Below, one piece after another: positions 42,018 through 45,024 of a stretch of 45,024 nucleotides of DNA. Positions within the stretch are counted from its first letter, which is position 1. Every line of letters starts with the position of its first letter. Source of the stretch: Niastella sp. (GTDB lineage: Bacteria; Bacteroidota; Bacteroidia; Chitinophagales; Chitinophagaceae); the NCBI GenBank assembly GCA_017744515.1, contig JAGIBF010000065.1:1-45024 (forward strand). Reading direction: 5' to 3'. Position numbers and translations under genes: made by a program. The notes beneath the pieces are model-generated. The model did not search any database. It worked only from the letters and a program-made list of their open reading frames with translations, and had not been told where the DNA came from.

Positions 42018-43262
42018 ATGAAGTACAGAATTTTACTTGCCACTACAGCTTTATTTACCATGCACTTCGCTTCCGCCCAACAAACTGCGAAGCAGGCGTA
42101 TGCCATTACAGGTGCCACCAAAGGTTCTTTTGTGTGGACCGAGGTAAAGCTCATCGATCTCAGCACCGGTGAGGTGGTTCAATCCATTTATGATAACAAG
42201 CAAAGCAATAACAGCACAGTTACCAACGCCAGATCCGGCAAGGCTGTTACGCTGAAGGACGGTAACGGTAATGTAGCTGTCGACAAGCTGCCTTTCTCTA
42301 CTTTCTCGGCCGCCTGTGCTTTCGATAAACAGCATAACCGTCTTTACTATACGCCTATGGCTGTACCTGAATTGCGGTACATCGACCTCGATTCCAAAAC
42401 ATCTTCCATTGCCTATTTCGAAGGCGAGGCATTTGGCGTAGCCAAAGACCTGAAAGACGAAGCCAACCACATCACCCGCATGGCCATCGCAGTAGATGGT
42501 CAGGGATATGCGATCAGCAATGATGGCAACCACTTCATTAAGTTTACTACAGGCCGCAAGCCGGTGATCACCGACCTTGGCCCTTTGCAGGATGATCCTG
42601 CCAATGGAGGCATCTCCATCCACACCAAGCCCGCGAGCTGGGGTGGTGATATGGTGGCCGATGCATTGGGTAACCTCTATGTGATCTCTGCCAGCCGCTA
42701 TGTATTTAAAATAGATATCAGCACACGGGTAGCTACTTTCGTGAAGGTCATCGATGGCATCCCGGCTACCTTTACTACCAATGGAGCAGCAGTTGTGGCC
42801 GATGATAAGTTGATCGTGAGCAGCGCCAACGTGGTGGAAGGCTATTATGAAGTGGACATGAGAGAATGGAAAGGTTCTTTGCTGCCCAACAAGGGCAATG
42901 TGTTCAATGCTTCTGACCTGGCCAATGGTCAGCTGGCTTTTGAATCATCCAGGACAACTACCATTCCTGCATTCATTTCACGCGAAGCATTGCGCAACGA
43001 CAAGATCGCCCTGTATCCCAACCCGGTCGTTAAAGATATGTTCCGCGTTAGCTTCAACACCGAAGCTGGCAACTATAACGTACAATTGGTTGATCTCTCC
43101 GGTCGTCTTGTTGTACAAAAGATCGTAAGCGTCGGTTATGAAGGACAGGTAGCAGAAATAACCCTGCCTACGAAGCTGTCCAAAGGCATGTACCTGGTAA
43201 AGGTACTGGACAATGCCAAAAAGAAAGTATATGCCGATAAGCTGATGGTGGCAGCCGACTAA
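42018..43262 (+). CDS. Secreted protein with T9SS type A sorting domain
   Basis: The 414-residue precursor has a signal peptide (to about ASAQ, residue 20). A central beta-propeller-like region (about 60-320) has repeats of the form IDLDSKTSSIAYF, MAIAVDGQGYAISNDGNHFIKF, MVADALGNLYVISAS and YVFKIDISTRVATFV. The last ~75 residues are a type IX sorting domain: IALYPNPVVKDMFRVSF, VQLVDLSGRLV, LPTKLSKGMYLVKV. It is therefore moved across the outer membrane and attached or released at the surface. Function of the propeller is unknown; it has no recognised catalytic motif. Strong terminator follows. Confidence 0.88.
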   Translation: MKYRILLATTALFTMHFASAQQTAKQAYAITGATKGSFVWTEVKLIDLSTGEVVQSIYDNKQSNNSTVTNARSGKAVTLKDGNGNVAVDKLPFSTFSAACAFDKQHNRLYYTPMAVPELRYIDLDSKTSSIAYFEGEAFGVAKDLKDEANHITRMAIAVDGQGYAISNDGNHFIKFTTGRKPVITDLGPLQDDPANGGISIHTKPASWGGDMVADALGNLYVISASRYVFKIDISTRVATFVKVIDGIPATFTTNGAAVVADDKLIVSSANVVEGYYEVDMREWKGSLLPNKGNVFNASDLANGQLAFESSRTTTIPAFISREALRNDKIALYPNPVVKDMFRVSFNTEAGNYNVQLVDLSGRLVVQKIVSVGYEGQVAEITLPTKLSKGMYLVKVLDNAKKKVYADKLMVAAD

Positions 43263-43288
43263 CGAAGCCAAAGCTTTAATCAATAACG

Positions 43289-43330
43289 AAAAGGTGGGTC
43301 GCTCTCAAAGAGCGGTTCACCTTTTTGGTT
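43289..43330 (+). terminator. Intrinsic terminator after the T9SS cargo gene
   Basis: A 16-bp stem with three wobble pairs (43289-43304 with 43310-43325) and a T run. Confidence 0.85.
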
Positions 43331-43592
43331 ATATACAGTTCATACTGCCGTTTTACAATTCATCCATCGAAATACCGGCCTGTTTTCATAGTTGTTCAAT
43401 TCACCCGCTTCGATAGTGTATAAAATATTCCCGCTGTTATTTTCGCACCCTCAACATCCATGATCATCCCGGCATGATGTATACGAACATCCTATAGCCG
43501 GTATCCAATTCCTTTTACCAATCATATTATTGATGTCATCAGCCGTTGCAGGCGGGTGAAGCGAATCCCTATTTTTTAAACCATATGTTTTT
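43331..43592 (+). promoter_or_regulatory. Leader region of the Fn3-repeat gene
   Basis: No gene is visible in the gap up to 43592. TATTTTCG in the GTTATTTTCGCACCC stretch (about 43438-43446) differs by one base from the -7 consensus TAnnTTTG and may be the promoter of the next gene, which leaves a leader of about 150 bases. Confidence 0.25.
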
Positions 43593-45024
43593 ATGAAACA
43601 ATTTATTACACTTTTGATGTTTGTGCTGATCGGTCAGACGGTTGCTTTTGCAGCAGCAGCACCTACCGTACCCAGCAGTAACCTTACCTTTAAAGACATT
43701 GATGGCGCCCGTTTTACCGGCAACTTCGAAGAAGGAAATGGTAACATGCGCATTGTAGTGATGAAAGAAGGATCGGAAGTTACCGGCCTTCCGGTTAATG
43801 GCGTGGATTATACGGCCAATAGCGATTTTGGAACGGCCGGCGCTGCATTTACACAACCCGGTGAATTTGTGGTAGCAAGAACGACTGGAGCGAGCTTTAC
43901 GGCCTACAAATTAAAGCCCGGTACTACTTACCATATAGCCATATTCGAATTTAATGGAACGGGCACCACCACCAGCTACCTGATGTTGTCACTTACAGGT
44001 AGCCGGTCGACAGTTATTGCGCCCACTACACAAACCGGTTTCTTGCCGGCCAGTGCCATAGCCGGTAATGCGCTCACGCTCAACTGGACAAAAGGTAACG
44101 GTGAAGGCCGGCTGATCATTGCCCGGAAAGGAGCACCCGTAAACGTAACGCCGGCTGATCTTACTGCTTACTCAGCCGATGCGAGCTTTGGTGGCGGCAC
44201 CAAAATCGGTACTGATAATTATGTGGTGTTTAAAAGCACAACTGCCAACATCAATGCGGCCATAAAGAACCTTGAGCCTAATACTACTTACCATTTTGCC
44301 GCTTTTGAATACAATGGCAGTGTGTCGCCGGTTCACTTGACCCCGGGTGCCACTTATACGGCTACAACTACTGCCGGGCCAACGAATGCATCCACTAATG
44401 CCACCTATAACTATGTAGAAGGTAATAGTCTCCGGATCACAGTTTCCGGGGGCAATGGCAGCCGCCGGTTGTTTGTTGTGAGAAAAGGCACTGCTGTTAC
44501 CAAATCGCCTGTAAATGGTACTATCTATACAGCCAATGCTGCTTTTGGTACACCTGGTACAGAGATCGGGACAGGCGAATATGTAGTGGCGGCTACTACC
44601 AACAACTATGTTGATCTGACCAACCTTGAACCCAATACAACGTATCATTTCCGGGTATTTGAATATGATGTGGACGCAGCAGGCAACACTTATTATCTTA
44701 CCAGCAGCTATCTTACCAGGAGCACTTCCACGGCGACTACACCTGCAACAGTAGTGACGGAACTGCAAATGGTAAGCATATCCGGCAACAGTGCCACGTT
44801 CAAATGGAAAAGTGGTAGTGGCAGCGGCCAATACAGGATGGTTATTATGAAAGCCGGTAGTCCGGTAGATGCTACGCCTGCTGATCTTACGCATTACGAT
44901 GGCAGTGCCAATTTTGGTGATGGCGATGAGATAACGACGGGCAATTTTTGTTTAACAGGTCTTATGAATGGCAGCCAGATATCTGCTAATAAACTGCAGG
45001 CAGGCATTACGTATCATGTAGCCA
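43593..45024 (+). CDS. Large secreted repeat protein with Fn3-like modules (3' truncated by window end)
   Basis: The frame opens at ATG 43593 and stays open to the last base (477 residues seen). A signal peptide (MKQFITLLMFVLIGQTVAFA) is followed by four modules of about 105-120 residues. Each begins with a GNGxxRLxVxRKG-like strand, has a middle Y-x-A-x-A-x-F-G-x-G segment and a GxYVV strand, and ends in L-x-P-x-T-T-Y-H-F-x-x-F-E-Y-x-G. This is the fibronectin-III-like beta-sandwich repeat of Bacteroidota surface proteins, which often end in a T9SS sorting domain; that end would be beyond the window. No enzyme domain is seen so far. It follows another T9SS cargo gene but is separately transcribed. 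Confidence 0.8.
   Translation, partial: MKQFITLLMFVLIGQTVAFAAAAPTVPSSNLTFKDIDGARFTGNFEEGNGNMRIVVMKEGSEVTGLPVNGVDYTANSDFGTAGAAFTQPGEFVVARTTGASFTAYKLKPGTTYHIAIFEFNGTGTTTSYLMLSLTGSRSTVIAPTTQTGFLPASAIAGNALTLNWTKGNGEGRLIIARKGAPVNVTPADLTAYSADASFGGGTKIGTDNYVVFKSTTANINAAIKNLEPNTTYHFAAFEYNGSVSPVHLTPGATYTATTTAGPTNASTNATYNYVEGNSLRITVSGGNGSRRLFVVRKGTAVTKSPVNGTIYTANAAFGTPGTEIGTGEYVVAATTNNYVDLTNLEPNTTYHFRVFEYDVDAAGNTYYLTSSYLTRSTSTATTPATVVTELQMVSISGNSATFKWKSGSGSGQYRMVIMKAGSPVDATPADLTHYDGSANFGDGDEITTGNFCLTGLMNGSQISANKLQAGITYHVA

Overview
The window looks like chromosomal DNA of a Bacteroidota bacterium, most likely a Chitinophagaceae relative (Chitinophaga/Niastella type). The evidence is a SusC/SusD pair under an ECF sigma factor and a FecR anti-sigma factor, a type IX secretion (T9SS) C-terminal sorting domain, many Bacteroidota-type lipoproteins and signal peptides, a FtsX-type permease of the family typical of this phylum, TAnnTTTG-like -7 promoter boxes, and the near absence of Shine-Dalgarno sequences. 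No tRNA, rRNA, CRISPR, insertion sequence or prophage gene was recognised.

Layout. 1-3.3 kb: the C-terminal part of an M16 zinc peptidase, an M57-like metzincin lipoprotein and a small secreted basic protein, each followed by an intrinsic terminator. 3.4-7.2 kb (minus): a multi-membrane glycosyltransferase-like protein, a class I fructose-bisphosphate aldolase and, next to it, a class II aldolase. 7.4-9.4 kb (plus): a lipoprotein, a VOC protein, a DEDDh exonuclease and a small, perhaps truncated gene. 9.3-11.2 kb (minus): a BtuF-like protein without signal peptide, followed by a protein with a cryptic kinase-like motif set. 11.4-13.7 kb: an ABC permease. 13.7-14.8 kb: a 1 kb stretch without a convincing gene, with a degenerate GGAC repeat array and an orphan terminator. 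14.8-21.5 kb: an outer-membrane barrel, cystathionine beta-synthase with CBS domains, a small conserved protein, a POTRA-like/HEAT-repeat protein, an alpha/beta hydrolase and the RNA-binding protein Tex. 21.6-25.3 kb (minus): a four-gene operon of a Pro/Lys-rich secreted protein, a barrel protein, an OmpR-type regulator and a histidine kinase, preceded by a low-complexity secreted protein. 25.5-36.1 kb (plus): sigma factor, FecR, SusC, SusD, a Calx-beta-like lipoprotein, a terminator and a DPP-IV-type S9 peptidase, which fits uptake and breakdown of an oligomer, possibly a peptide. 36.2-38.1 kb: a second ECF sigma/anti-sigma pair diverging from a DUF6249-like membrane protein. 38.3-41.9 kb: an S41 processing protease, then a BadF-type amino-sugar kinase with MurQ (cell-wall sugar recycling). 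42-45 kb: a T9SS cargo protein and the start of a large secreted protein of Fn3-like repeats cut by the window end.

The most unusual signal is not a gene. At least six intergenic stretches contain short, degenerate tandem repeats with a seven-base period (1550-1649, 11251-11306, about 13845-14160, 37447-37548, 38117-38330, 41011-41062). Each locus has its own heptamer. In four of them the same heptamers return in inverted orientation nearby, so the stretch could fold into a hairpin. They resemble in style the short tandemly repeated heptanucleotides (STRR) of filamentous cyanobacteria and may be an undescribed repeat class in this lineage.
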